Source: Lachnospiraceae bacterium (lineage in GTDB: Bacteria > Bacillota > Clostridia > Lachnospirales > Lachnospiraceae). Taken from it: a stretch of 64,000 nt of DNA. Shown here in pieces: positions 8,228 to 16,200 of this stretch. Both the position numbers and the translations under genes were made by a program. How positions within the stretch are numbered: position 1 is the first letter of the stretch; each line of letters begins with the position of its first letter. The notes beneath the pieces are model-generated. The model saw nothing but the letters and a program-made list of their open reading frames with translations. It ran no database searches and had not been told where the DNA came from. The stretch spans positions 1-64,000 of the forward strand of contig CABJBK010000008.1 of NCBI GenBank assembly GCA_902363825.1, in the 5' to 3' direction.

Positions 8228-8866
8228 CTATGCCAAAATCGATTCTAACAGCAGCGAAAACGCGTAATCCATATAAGCCTCCCGGCTCATGTTCATCCGT
8301 CGTTTCAAATACTGCTCTTTCTGTCCGGAGAAGCGTATGATCTCACTGATCCCCGACCAGAAAAACATTGCGGTAAGAACCGGATCCATTCCTTTTTTCA
8401 GCACGCTTTCCTGTTCTCCTTTTTTTAACAGAACGATCACTTCCTCGTTCAGCGCCTCCCCTGTCTCATAGATCTGCCACCGGACATCCGGCGCATCCGG
8501 TTTTTCCTGCCCTTCGGGCAGTTCGATCTTTTCTAACATGCAGGAAAAGTAGATCGGATACTTTTTCTCGTAATCTGCCATCGCTTTGCAGACCGCATGA
8601 TAATTGTCCCGGAATTTCCCTTCCTTTTCAATATTTTCCTTTAAAAGAGAAAGAAGCTGCTCCATCTGCTCTAACAGGATCGTCTGCAAAATCTCCTCCT
8701 TACTCTTAAAATAAACATACAGGGTTGACTTGCTGCAGTCCGCCTCTTTTGCGATGTCATCTACCGTTGTCTTTTCTATGCCCCTGCTCTCAAACAGAGC
8801 TCTGGCGGACTGTATGATATTTTCCCGGTTGAATCTTGTCAACGATTCTTTTTTCTTTCCTGGCAT
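8228..8866 (-). CDS. TetR family transcriptional regulator
   Basis: A 212-residue regulator with an N-terminal helix-turn-helix (RENIIQSARALFESRGIEKT then VDDIAKEADCSKSTLYVYFK, about residues 14-55) and a longer alpha-helical ligand domain. First gene of the unit with the FMN-binding and EFR1 genes (20-base gap), so it likely represses its own operon. The promoter just upstream overlaps two ACGATA direct repeats (about 8892-8909), possible operator half-sites. The ligand cannot be predicted. Confidence 0.92.
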   Translation of the reverse strand: MPGKKKESLTRFNRENIIQSARALFESRGIEKTTVDDIAKEADCSKSTLYVYFKSKEEILQTILLEQMEQLLSLLKENIEKEGKFRDNYHAVCKAMADYEKKYPIYFSCMLEKIELPEGQEKPDAPDVRWQIYETGEALNEEVIVLLKKGEQESVLKKGMDPVLTAMFFWSGISEIIRFSGQKEQYLKRRMNMSREAYMDYAFSLLLESILA

Positions 8867-8902
8867 TTTCTTCTCTCCCTTTTTCGCACTATCGTTTCGT
8901 TT

Positions 8903-8931
8903 ATCGTACTATAAGTTCGATTTATTGTCAA
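8903..8931 (-). promoter_or_regulatory. Promoter of the TetR - FMN-binding - EFR1 unit
   Basis: Minus-strand TTGACA (8926-8931), 17-base spacer, TACGAT (8903-8908). The motif ACGATA recurs twice around the -10 and start site, a candidate TetR binding region. The adjacent stretch 8932-9012 shows nothing recognisable. Confidence 0.68.
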
Positions 8932-9012
8932 ATTATTTTTTTAAGGGCGGAAACACTCGTCATCACGGGGACGGAATGCGCTTTGTGCATCCATTTGCCT
9001 TATCACCACTGC

Positions 9013-9075
9013 AAAAAGAGCGCCCTGCCTGGTGCTCCCGAAAAAACGGGATGCATCAGACCTGACGCTCTTTTT
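9013..9075 (-). terminator. Long intrinsic terminator after aspartate kinase
   Basis: Minus strand: AAAAAGAGCG (9066-9075) pairs with CGCTCTTTTT (9013-9022), with an inner TCCCG/CGGGA stem and imperfect pairing between. The flanking A and T runs make it usable in both directions, although the only gene ending here is aspartate kinase at 9097. Confidence 0.72.
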
Positions 9076-9096
9076 GATATTCGCTTCGATTATTTT

Positions 9097-10416
9097 TTAT
9101 AACTGTGTTACTACAAAGATGTCATAAATTGCTTTTAACGCAGTCTCAAAATCGCTGTTCTTTACACCGATGATGATATTAAGCTCACTGGAACCCTGAT
9201 CGATCATCTTTACATTGACGTTCACATGCGCAAGCGCGGAGAAGATTCTTCCGGCTGTTCCTCTGGTGGAACGCATACCACGTCCTACGACCGCGATCAG
9301 CGCAAGACCCGGCTCAAGGTCGATGACATCCGGCTCTGCAAGCTTATGGATCGTGGAAAGAACCTCCTGTTCCTTGCCTTCAAATTCTTCCTGATGTACA
9401 AAAACGGTCATAGTATCAATACCGGACGGCATATGTTCGATCGAGATTCCGCTCTCCTCAAATGCCTGAAGCACTTTGCGGCAGAAACCGATCTCGGAGT
9501 TCATCATGTCCTTGTCCACATTGATCGCTACAAAACCTTTTTTACCAGCCACACCGGTGATCGTATATTCCGGCTGACGGCAGGTGCTCTCTACGATAAG
9601 TGTACCGTCGTCTTCCGGTGCGTTGGTATTGCGGATATTGATCGGAATACCCGCTTTTCTTACCGGGAAGATCGCGTCTTCATGCAGTACGGACGCTCCC
9701 ATGTAGGAAAGCTCTCTCAGCTCACGGTAAGTAATGACCTTGATTGTTTTCGGATTGTCGATAATACGCGGATCTGCTACAAGCACACCCGATACATCGG
9801 TCCAGTTTTCATACAGATCCGCATCTACTGCCTTTGCGACAATCGAACCTGTAATATCAGAACCGCCACGGGAGAACGTAACTACTTTTCCGTCCTCAGT
9901 TGCCCCGTAAAATCCCGGGATCACCGCACGTTCTACTTTTTTGAGGCGCGCAGACAGCACTTCATCTGTCTTGTCTGCCATAAAATTGCCATTTTCATCA
10001 AAGAAGATGACTTCTGCTGCATCAATAAACTCATAGCCCAGGTAGTCTGCCATGACGATACCGTTTAAATATTCTCCACGGGATGCGGCATAATCTTTTC
10101 CTGCTTTGTTTTTAAAGTTCTCTTCAATCGTCTTGAACTGTTCATCCAGGGATGTCTTCAAAGAAAGTCCGTTAATGATCGAATCATATCTTTCCTTGAT
10201 CTTTTTTAACGGAATACGGAAATCTTCATCTGCCTCAGCTAATGCATAGCACTGATAAAGCATATCCGTTACTTTTGTATCCTTCGCGTTTCTTTTTCCC
10301 GGCGCACTCGGTACCACATATCTGCGGTTTTCATCTGCCCGGATGATGTTTCCGACCTTTGCGAACTGTGTCGCGCTTGCCAGAGAGCTTCCACCAAATT
10401 TTACTACCTTAATCAT
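9097..10416 (-). CDS. lysC: Aspartate kinase
   Basis: Phosphorylates aspartate, the first step to lysine, threonine, methionine and diaminopimelate. Seen: N-terminal KFGGSSLA (residues 4-11) of the amino acid kinase fold, the substrate region VTFSRGGSDITGS around 180, and a C-terminal pair of ACT domains (ITGVAGKKGFVAINVD and LALIAVVGRGM) for feedback control. Length 439 is normal for the monofunctional class. The ATG is preceded by GGAGG and a good promoter. Which amino acid inhibits it cannot be read from the sequence. Confidence 0.95.
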   Translation of the reverse strand: MIKVVKFGGSSLASATQFAKVGNIIRADENRRYVVPSAPGKRNAKDTKVTDMLYQCYALAEADEDFRIPLKKIKERYDSIINGLSLKTSLDEQFKTIEENFKNKAGKDYAASRGEYLNGIVMADYLGYEFIDAAEVIFFDENGNFMADKTDEVLSARLKKVERAVIPGFYGATEDGKVVTFSRGGSDITGSIVAKAVDADLYENWTDVSGVLVADPRIIDNPKTIKVITYRELRELSYMGASVLHEDAIFPVRKAGIPINIRNTNAPEDDGTLIVESTCRQPEYTITGVAGKKGFVAINVDKDMMNSEIGFCRKVLQAFEESGISIEHMPSGIDTMTVFVHQEEFEGKEQEVLSTIHKLAEPDVIDLEPGLALIAVVGRGMRSTRGTAGRIFSALAHVNVNVKMIDQGSSELNIIIGVKNSDFETALKAIYDIFVVTQL

Positions 10417-10454
10417 CTTCTCTATCCTCCACTTTAAATGCCCATATAGTAACT

Positions 10455-10483
10455 AATATAATACTGCTTCTGCGATATGTCCA
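10455..10483 (-). promoter_or_regulatory. Promoter of aspartate kinase
   Basis: Minus-strand TGGACA (10478-10483), 17-base spacer, TATATT (10455-10460), about 35 bases ahead of the ATG at 10416. The leader is too short for a lysine riboswitch, and none is visible. Confidence 0.6.
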
Positions 10484-10490
10484 GATTTTT

Positions 10491-11444
10491 TTATACACCT
10501 TCAAGATCAAATTGCGGGATAAAACTCTCTTCCGCCGTTCCGCCCTCCTGTATAAAAGCATTCGAGATCCCGCGCTCTATCGCGAAATCAATGATCTGCT
10601 CATATTCTTCGTCTGAGATCTTCCGGTTTAATTCCGGGAAAGAGGAAAGCCCTTTAAGCGGCGTGAACTGGTTCATGATACTGATGTAGATCTCTTCCCC
10701 GTAAGTGTCAAGCAGGTATGCGATCACCCGTCTGGAGTCATCCGCGCATCCGGGCAAAAGGAGATGTCTTACGATCACACCTTTTTTCATCAGGATCTCC
10801 GCGTCTTCGTCGCAGCGGTCATTATATTCTTCGGCAAAAATGTGTCTCTGCCCGCCGCTTACCGCAAATTCCGGTTTTCCGGTCTGACGCACCATCTCCC
10901 GGATCGCCGCCTGCGCCGTTACAAAGTAATCCGGCGCATGGGAATATTTCGCGCTCAGCTTTTCATCCACATATTTCAGATCCGGCAGATAGATATCCAC
11001 AAGTCCTTCTAATCTTTTTATCGTATCCACATTCTCATAACTGCTCGTATTATACACAACCGGTATGCCAAGTCCCCTGTCCTTTGCCCGCCGGAGTGCC
11101 CGCACAACCTGTGGCACAAACTGCCCTGCCGTTACGAGATTGATGTTGTTTGCCTTTTTTTCCTGCAATTCCAAAAAGATCTCCGCCAGCCGTTCTTCGG
11201 TGATCTCTTTTCCCACCGTTCCGTTCGCGATGTTTCCGTTCTGGCAGAATACGCAGTGCAGCGCGCAGCCGCAAAAAAAGACCGCACCTGATCCCGCCTT
11301 CCCGGAGATACAGGGTTCTTCCCACATATGAAGCGCCGCCCGCGCCACTTTTACGCGATCCGTTTCTCCACATATGCCGCGTTCGCCCGCGCTTCTGTCC
11401 ACCTTACATGCCCTCGGACACAGATCACATGCCATGTTTTTCAC
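10491..11444 (-). CDS. Radical SAM protein, PflA-like (AmmeMemoRadiSam-type activase relative)
   Basis: A 317-residue radical SAM enzyme. The N-terminal CDLCPRACKVDR carries an extra cysteine cluster. The radical SAM motif appears as CGCALHCVFCQN (CxxxCxxC, about residues 53-64), ahead of a TIM-barrel core with VVYNTSSYE and an IYLPDLKYVDEK segment. This is the YfkAB/PflX-like group annotated as pyruvate formate-lyase-activating-enzyme-like, but no glycyl radical enzyme is adjacent, so the substrate is unknown. The start is GTG at 11444 with GAGGAAGG ahead. It is divergently arranged with the phosphofructokinase gene. Confidence 0.88.
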   Translation of the reverse strand: MKNMACDLCPRACKVDRSAGERGICGETDRVKVARAALHMWEEPCISGKAGSGAVFFCGCALHCVFCQNGNIANGTVGKEITEERLAEIFLELQEKKANNINLVTAGQFVPQVVRALRRAKDRGLGIPVVYNTSSYENVDTIKRLEGLVDIYLPDLKYVDEKLSAKYSHAPDYFVTAQAAIREMVRQTGKPEFAVSGGQRHIFAEEYNDRCDEDAEILMKKGVIVRHLLLPGCADDSRRVIAYLLDTYGEEIYISIMNQFTPLKGLSSFPELNRKISDEEYEQIIDFAIERGISNAFIQEGGTAEESFIPQFDLEGV

Positions 11445-11475
11445 GATCCCTTCCTCATTTTTTTCTGTCGCAGTC

Positions 11476-11504
11476 TTGCCATTTTCTTTTTTATCTTATA
11501 TCAT
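11476..11504 (+). promoter_or_regulatory. Promoter of the PPi-type phosphofructokinase
   Basis: TTGCCA (11476-11481), 17-base spacer, TATCAT (11499-11504), about 47 bases before the ATG at 11551. Confidence 0.6.
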
Positions 11505-11550
11505 AGGAAACGTATCTTTACAATATGATTTTTATCCAAAGGAGTTTTTT

Positions 11551-12813
11551 ATGAGTACAATGCAGCATGAAAGAAATTGCATGGTAGCCCAGTCCGGCGG
11601 TCCGACCGTTGCGATCAACGCAAGTCTTGCCGGCGTGATAAGCGGGGTTACAAAATCCAGTCAATATGATACCGTATACGGTTCCATCAATGGGATTCTC
11701 GGTATTTTACATGATAATATCATGAATCTCAGTGAGCTTGTCAAAAAGCAGCCGGATGCACTTTCTACGCTGACCCATACACCGGCTATGTATCTTGGCT
11801 CCTGCCGTTTTAAACTGCCGGATTTTCTGGATGACGATTCCGCCTATATTTATATTTTTCAGCAGTTCGAGGCGTTAAATATCAAAGCCTTTTTCTATAT
11901 CGGCGGCAACGATTCCATGGATACTGTTTTAAAATTATCAAACTACGCGAAAAAGATCGGAAGTGACATCCGTATCATCGGCATTCCAAAAACCATCGAC
12001 AACGATCTGATGGAAACCGACCATACCCCGGGATTTGGTTCCGCTGCAAAATACATCGCCTCCTCTATTCTTGAGATCGCGCACGACACCTTTATCTATG
12101 CGGTAAAAAGTGTCACGATCGTTGAGATCATGGGACGGGATGCCGGATGGCTCACCGCTGCATCCGCGCTTGCGAGAAATGAATATTCCACTGCTCCACA
12201 CTTAATCTACCTGCCGGAAGTGGCTTTCGACAAGGACGCTTTCCTTCGCGATGTAAAAAAACTGCTTGAGACCACAAACAATGTCATTGTCGCGATCTCG
12301 GAGGGCATCCATGACGCCGACGGCAATTATATCAGTGCATCGGAAAGTTCCACAGACACCTTCGGCCACAGCCAGTTAAGCGGTGCCGGAAAATGTCTGG
12401 AATATATGATCAAGGAAAACATCCATGTCAAGGTGCGTTCTGTCGAAGTAAATGTGTTACAGCGCTGCGCTTCCCACCTTTCTTCCAAGACTGACCTCGA
12501 TGAATCTTTCCTGCTCGGAGAAAAGGCAGTTGCCTGTGCCGAGGAAGGGCTCACCGCTTCCATGGTCACACTGAAACGTACGTCCAATACCCCGTATCAG
12601 GTATCCTACGGCCACGCCCGGATCGAATCGATCGCAAACGAAGCGAAATCCGTTCCGACCGAGTGGATCTCCGAAGCCGGAAACGACATCAGAGAACCTT
12701 TACTGGACTATCTGCGTCCGCTGATCCAGGGAGAAGTTCCGGTCACATATAAAAACGGGCTTCCTGTGTACATGAATGTTTCACATCTGTCCAACAGTAA
12801 GCCCTTAAACTAA
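11551..12813 (+). CDS. pfp: Diphosphate-type 6-phosphofructokinase
   Basis: Phosphofructokinase family A, 420 residues. The loop GIPKTIDNDL (about residues 144-153) has Lys where ATP enzymes have Gly, which is characteristic of pyrophosphate-dependent enzymes. The nucleotide site reads GGNDSMDT rather than GGDDS or GGDG; Asn here is uncommon, so phosphoryl donor use should be called PPi-like rather than proven. Near the N-terminus is VAQSGGPTVAINASL. The frame opens at 11374, but the ATG at 11551 has AAAGGAG seven bases ahead, fits the family start and lies downstream of the promoter. Confidence 0.92.
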   Translation: MSTMQHERNCMVAQSGGPTVAINASLAGVISGVTKSSQYDTVYGSINGILGILHDNIMNLSELVKKQPDALSTLTHTPAMYLGSCRFKLPDFLDDDSAYIYIFQQFEALNIKAFFYIGGNDSMDTVLKLSNYAKKIGSDIRIIGIPKTIDNDLMETDHTPGFGSAAKYIASSILEIAHDTFIYAVKSVTIVEIMGRDAGWLTAASALARNEYSTAPHLIYLPEVAFDKDAFLRDVKKLLETTNNVIVAISEGIHDADGNYISASESSTDTFGHSQLSGAGKCLEYMIKENIHVKVRSVEVNVLQRCASHLSSKTDLDESFLLGEKAVACAEEGLTASMVTLKRTSNTPYQVSYGHARIESIANEAKSVPTEWISEAGNDIREPLLDYLRPLIQGEVPVTYKNGLPVYMNVSHLSNSKPLN

Positions 12814-12827
12814 ATTTGCAGGTTTGT

Positions 12828-13748
12828 CTAAGCTTCGCCCCGCCGTAATATGGTCAGGAATTCTTCCACCTCATGCCAGGCTTTTTTGGACTCCGGCATC
12901 ATCCGAAGTCCCATCTGGAACACATGGAACATTCCTTCATATACGGCGAGGCGTACTTTTACGCCCGCTTTTTTTGCTTTGTTTGCAACATCGACTGCAT
13001 CACTGAGCAGCATTTCATACGATCCGACCTGAATCAGCATCGGCGGGAAATCGTGAAATTTCCCGAACAACGGCGAGATATAAGGATTCTTCGGATCCGC
13101 ATCCCCAATATAATCTTTATTATAGATCATACTGTCCTTCGTCTTTCCAAACAGCGGATCCCGCTCAAAATTTATGACATAGGAATCTCCGCTCTGCGTC
13201 AGGTCTGTCCACGGAGACATCGCGACGATCCCACACGGCAGCTTCCGCTTCCGCTGGCGCAGTAAAAAGCAGAGGGACATGACCAGCCCTCCGCCTGCCG
13301 AGTCACCCGCCAGGATAATATCTTTCTCCGCATATCCCTGGGCGAGCAGCCAGTCAAACGCGGCAAGCGCATCTTCTAACGCCGCCGGAAACGGATGCTC
13401 CGGCGCAACACGGTAATCCGGCGTAAGCACACTGATATTTCCGCCAAGCTCGGAATATACCACGCCAAACGTCCGGTAAGCATTCCGCATTCCCGCGATA
13501 TAGCCGCCCCCGTGAAGCTGCAGCACCACTTTCTCACGGTTATTTTCCTCCGGTACCAGCCAGTCCATCGTAAAATCTTTCATTTGTATTTCCGTCCACG
13601 AAAAACCTTCCGGGCAGCGCCAGCGCGGCTCCACGTTCACGAGCTTTTTCCGCAGGTCTCCATTTTTTATCTTTTTTCCAATGAGCAGATCCGATGAGAA
13701 ATGCGCGATCAGCTCACGGATCATTTTTCCCTGTATACTGGATTCCAT
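12828..13748 (-). CDS. Alpha/beta hydrolase, HSL-type esterase
   Basis: A 306-residue hydrolase of the hormone-sensitive-lipase family. Seen: oxyanion-hole motif HGGG (in LQLHGGGYIAG), nucleophile elbow GDSAGGG, a late Asp in the MLLSDAVD segment and catalytic His in FHVFQMG. There is no signal peptide, so it is cytoplasmic. It lies four bases after the DUF6320 gene, which itself overlaps the condensation-type acyltransferase gene. The three are therefore one transcription unit that could make and trim an acyl ester. The substrate is unknown. Confidence 0.9.
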   Translation of the reverse strand: MESSIQGKMIRELIAHFSSDLLIGKKIKNGDLRKKLVNVEPRWRCPEGFSWTEIQMKDFTMDWLVPEENNREKVVLQLHGGGYIAGMRNAYRTFGVVYSELGGNISVLTPDYRVAPEHPFPAALEDALAAFDWLLAQGYAEKDIILAGDSAGGGLVMSLCFLLRQRKRKLPCGIVAMSPWTDLTQSGDSYVINFERDPLFGKTKDSMIYNKDYIGDADPKNPYISPLFGKFHDFPPMLIQVGSYEMLLSDAVDVANKAKKAGVKVRLAVYEGMFHVFQMGLRMMPESKKAWHEVEEFLTILRRGEA

Positions 13749-13752
13749 CTAT

Positions 13753-14418
13753 TTACCTCACATGAAATCTTCTTTTTAATTCCGCAGATGCTCTTCTTCC
13801 GCCTATGATCAGTGTCCCGACAAATAAAAATACCGATGCCGCAAGTGCGATCAGGCTGACGAACGGTTCCGTCAGAATGCCTAATTCATAAAACAGAAAC
13901 GGCAGCAGACTGAGTACGATCATGACGAGCTGAAATAAAATATAGCTCTGCCAGTTCCTGCTGTTTACGATCATGAGTACCACGATCGCGACATCGAGCA
14001 GAATGATCCCGGATGGCAGCACATAATTAAACGACCAGCCGTTGTAGCCGAGTGCCCAGTCGATCAGGATCAAAAGGAGTACCCCGAAGATCGTCTGTAT
14101 GATCATCTTTGCCTTGTAGCCCGCATTATGCAGGATCGCGAAGCGCATCGTAAGATAGGCATACGCGAACGCGCCTCCCGTGATCGCCGACCAGTAAATA
14201 CCATGAAAATTCGTAAAATTCAAATATACAAGCAATGCCTCCACCAGAAGCGCCGCAAACAGATAGATCCTCGTCACCAGATCGATCTTACGGTCTTTGT
14301 GCCTGATGTTCGGATAGCGGTTTTTCTGCTCCGTCACATCATCTAAGACACAGCCGCACAGCGGACAGACGGAAACATTATCCCTTATTTCTACTTTGCA
14401 CTGATTACATCTAGCCAT
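13753..14418 (-). CDS. DUF6320-type membrane protein with zinc ribbon
   Basis: A 221-residue protein opening with a four-cysteine zinc ribbon (CNQCKVEIRDNVSVCPLCGC, about residues 4-23) followed by a linker and about six hydrophobic helices (for example LFAALLVEALLVYLNF and IFGVLLLILIDWALG), ending in a basic tail. It matches my recollection of the DUF6320 family, which has no known function. The start codon overlaps the end of the acyltransferase gene by eight bases and the esterase gene follows after four, so a joint role in an acylated product is likely. Confidence 0.82.
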   Translation of the reverse strand: MARCNQCKVEIRDNVSVCPLCGCVLDDVTEQKNRYPNIRHKDRKIDLVTRIYLFAALLVEALLVYLNFTNFHGIYWSAITGGAFAYAYLTMRFAILHNAGYKAKMIIQTIFGVLLLILIDWALGYNGWSFNYVLPSGIILLDVAIVVLMIVNSRNWQSYILFQLVMIVLSLLPFLFYELGILTEPFVSLIALAASVFLFVGTLIIGGRRASAELKRRFHVR

Positions 14419-15727
14419 AATACACCCCGTTACTTTCTATGACAATATCGATCCCTTCCTGCTGTAACAGCCGGAAAAATCCACGCTGTACGGAAACATC
14501 CCGCAGGACGGAACTGAAGGTATACACCAACGTATCCTTGTAGGAGCAGATCGTCCCTTTTAAGTACTGTCCCTTGGAAACGGAAATGAATGCCTGAAAT
14601 CCCTCTATATACGGCTCATACTCCTCCTTCACCGACAGATTTCCGATGTTGGAAACGGTGATCGTGTTTGCCAGTGCGGATATCGTGTATACATAACGCA
14701 TGGCGATATTTTTAAGTACCAGCGGAACCGCCCGCGCGATCAGATGCTTTTCATTGGATACGTTATAGGAAAACAGTTCCTCTAAATGCTCCTTATTGAT
14801 CTGCCCGCGCAGACTTGCCTTTACGATCTCAAGCACCTCCGGAAACGTATAGGATTCTTTTTCCGGAGCAAACTCTGCCGACACCATGACAAAGAAATTC
14901 TTCGTCGTGACGGAATTAAAATACGGGCGCAGATTGACCGGCACTGCCACACGGATCGGCCGTTTTCCCGGCACTCCGTGCATATCCTCCATGTAAATGC
15001 TGTAGGCGGTCGCAGCGACCAGAAACTCATTGATGCTCACGCCATACCGGTGCGCCGCCTCTTTTAACTGGGAAACGCTCATAAATCCGTGCATGACACC
15101 AAATTCGCCTTTTTTTAATTTTTCCCCTTTGATCAGATGCGCCCGCTCGCTCTTATAGCCCTTCGCATGGCTCTTTTTGTAATTCTTTAAAAAGCTGTCT
15201 TCCCGGTTTAAGGAAGTCTCACTGCTTAACGAATCCCCGACACGCGCTTTCAACTCCGGATGCGCCAGTCTCAGATACTGATATGTCAGTTCTTTGATAA
15301 AATTGATCCCGCCCATCCCGTCCGTCAGCACATGGAATACCTCGAGATTGATGCGGTTATCATAATAAGTAACCCGGAACATATAGCTGCGGTTTTTATT
15401 CTGAACGATGAAACGGCAGGGATAATCATCTTCCTTGCGCACCTTCGGCGCGCGTTTGCCGTTCTCCTCAAAATAATACCAAAATACCCCCTGGCGCAGC
15501 CGGACATTAAAACCGCCGAATTTCGGCAGGATAATATCAAGCGCTTCCTGTAATTTCTGCGGATTGATCTCCTCTTTTAACGTGACACTGATCCGATAGA
15601 CGTTCGTCATATCCTCTCCTGCGATGACCGGGAAGAGATTTGCCGTATTGTCCAGTTTATCCCACTTAATATCCCGCTCGCTGAAATAGCCGCCCGCAGT
15701 ATGTTTTTTTTCTGCTTTATTTTTCAT
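14411..15727 (-). CDS. Condensation-fold acyltransferase (alcohol acetyltransferase-like)
   Basis: A 438-residue protein of the chloramphenicol acetyltransferase/condensation superfamily. The catalytic HxxxDG motif is present as HVLTDGMGG (about residues 130-138), preceded by the RVTYYDNRINLEVF strand, with a solvent-channel-like stretch AVPVNLRPYFNSVT later. No peptide synthetase modules are nearby, so a stand-alone acyltransferase or wax-ester-like enzyme is the better guess. I chose the ATG at 15727 (GGGAGA ahead); the longer frame would run through a terminator. It starts a three-gene unit with DUF6320 and the esterase. Confidence 0.87.
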   Translation of the reverse strand: MKNKAEKKHTAGGYFSERDIKWDKLDNTANLFPVIAGEDMTNVYRISVTLKEEINPQKLQEALDIILPKFGGFNVRLRQGVFWYYFEENGKRAPKVRKEDDYPCRFIVQNKNRSYMFRVTYYDNRINLEVFHVLTDGMGGINFIKELTYQYLRLAHPELKARVGDSLSSETSLNREDSFLKNYKKSHAKGYKSERAHLIKGEKLKKGEFGVMHGFMSVSQLKEAAHRYGVSINEFLVAATAYSIYMEDMHGVPGKRPIRVAVPVNLRPYFNSVTTKNFFVMVSAEFAPEKESYTFPEVLEIVKASLRGQINKEHLEELFSYNVSNEKHLIARAVPLVLKNIAMRYVYTISALANTITVSNIGNLSVKEEYEPYIEGFQAFISVSKGQYLKGTICSYKDTLVYTFSSVLRDVSVQRGFFRLLQQEGIDIVIESNGVYYG

Positions 15728-15736
15728 CTTATCTCC

Positions 15737-15770
15737 CAAAAAACGGCACCAGGAAAACACTCCTGGTGCC
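15737..15770 (-). terminator. Strong terminator directly upstream of the acyltransferase gene
   Basis: Minus strand GGCACCAGGA (15761-15770) pairs with TCCTGGTGCC (15745-15754), followed by six T. It ends the small acidic membrane protein gene. The next gene has its ribosome site immediately after the T-run and its ATG ten bases later, leaving no room for a promoter between. Confidence 0.88.
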
Positions 15771-15797
15771 ATTTATACTCTGTCTTTCCAGATCGGA

Positions 15798-16085
15798 TTA
15801 GTCCTCTGTCATCTCATCCTCTGACACATCATCATCATCGTCAAAGAAATCGTCATCATCCAGGTCATCGAAATCATCTTCAAAATCATCCAGATAATCC
15901 GGTGCAAAGAAACGGTAGATTCCATAAGCTGCTGCCGCGATAGCCGCGATCACACCGATCACTGCAAAGACGCAGAGTACTTTGGATTTTTTCTTTTCCT
16001 CTTCTGCTTCTTTTTTATTCAGAAGCTCGTTTACTTTTACAACATTTGCATTTAACAACTCTTTTAATTCGTCCATCTTGTTCAT
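15798..16085 (-). CDS. Small membrane protein with acidic tail
   Basis: A 95-residue protein: a charged N-terminal helix (NANVVKVNELLNKKEAEEEK), one transmembrane helix (VLCVFAVIGVIAAIAAAAYG, about residues 36-55), then a C-terminal stretch made almost entirely of Asp, Glu and Phe. The architecture echoes the much longer acidic-tailed protein at 5221-6393, though I see no sequence homology beyond composition. Ribosome site AAGGAG lies ahead of the first ATG; a second in-frame Met three codons on is possible. Function unknown. Confidence 0.82.
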   Translation of the reverse strand: MNKMDELKELLNANVVKVNELLNKKEAEEEKKKSKVLCVFAVIGVIAAIAAAAYGIYRFFAPDYLDDFEDDFDDLDDDDFFDDDDDVSEDEMTED

Positions 16086-16145
16086 AGTTCCCGCTCCTTT
16101 ATTCGTAATCTCTATCTGATTTTGTTACTATATTTGATACAGTAA

Positions 16146-16154
16146 TTATAACAT
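16146..16154 (-). promoter_or_regulatory. Extended -10 promoter of the small acidic membrane protein
   Basis: Minus-strand TGTTATAAT, an extended -10, about 60 bases before the ATG at 16085. No good -35 is seen at 17 bases, as is common for extended -10 promoters. Confidence 0.5.
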
Positions 16155-16200
16155 ATCTTTTCCACTACGCCTATAAAAAATTACAGATTTCATATTTTTT

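Noticed and set aside
9226..10068. 280-codon plus-strand frame antisense to aspartate kinase
   Set aside because: No ribosome site or promoter, and composition typical of reversed coding sequence.
10417..10454. Lysine riboswitch before aspartate kinase
   Set aside because: The leader between promoter and start codon is below 50 bases, far too short for that riboswitch.
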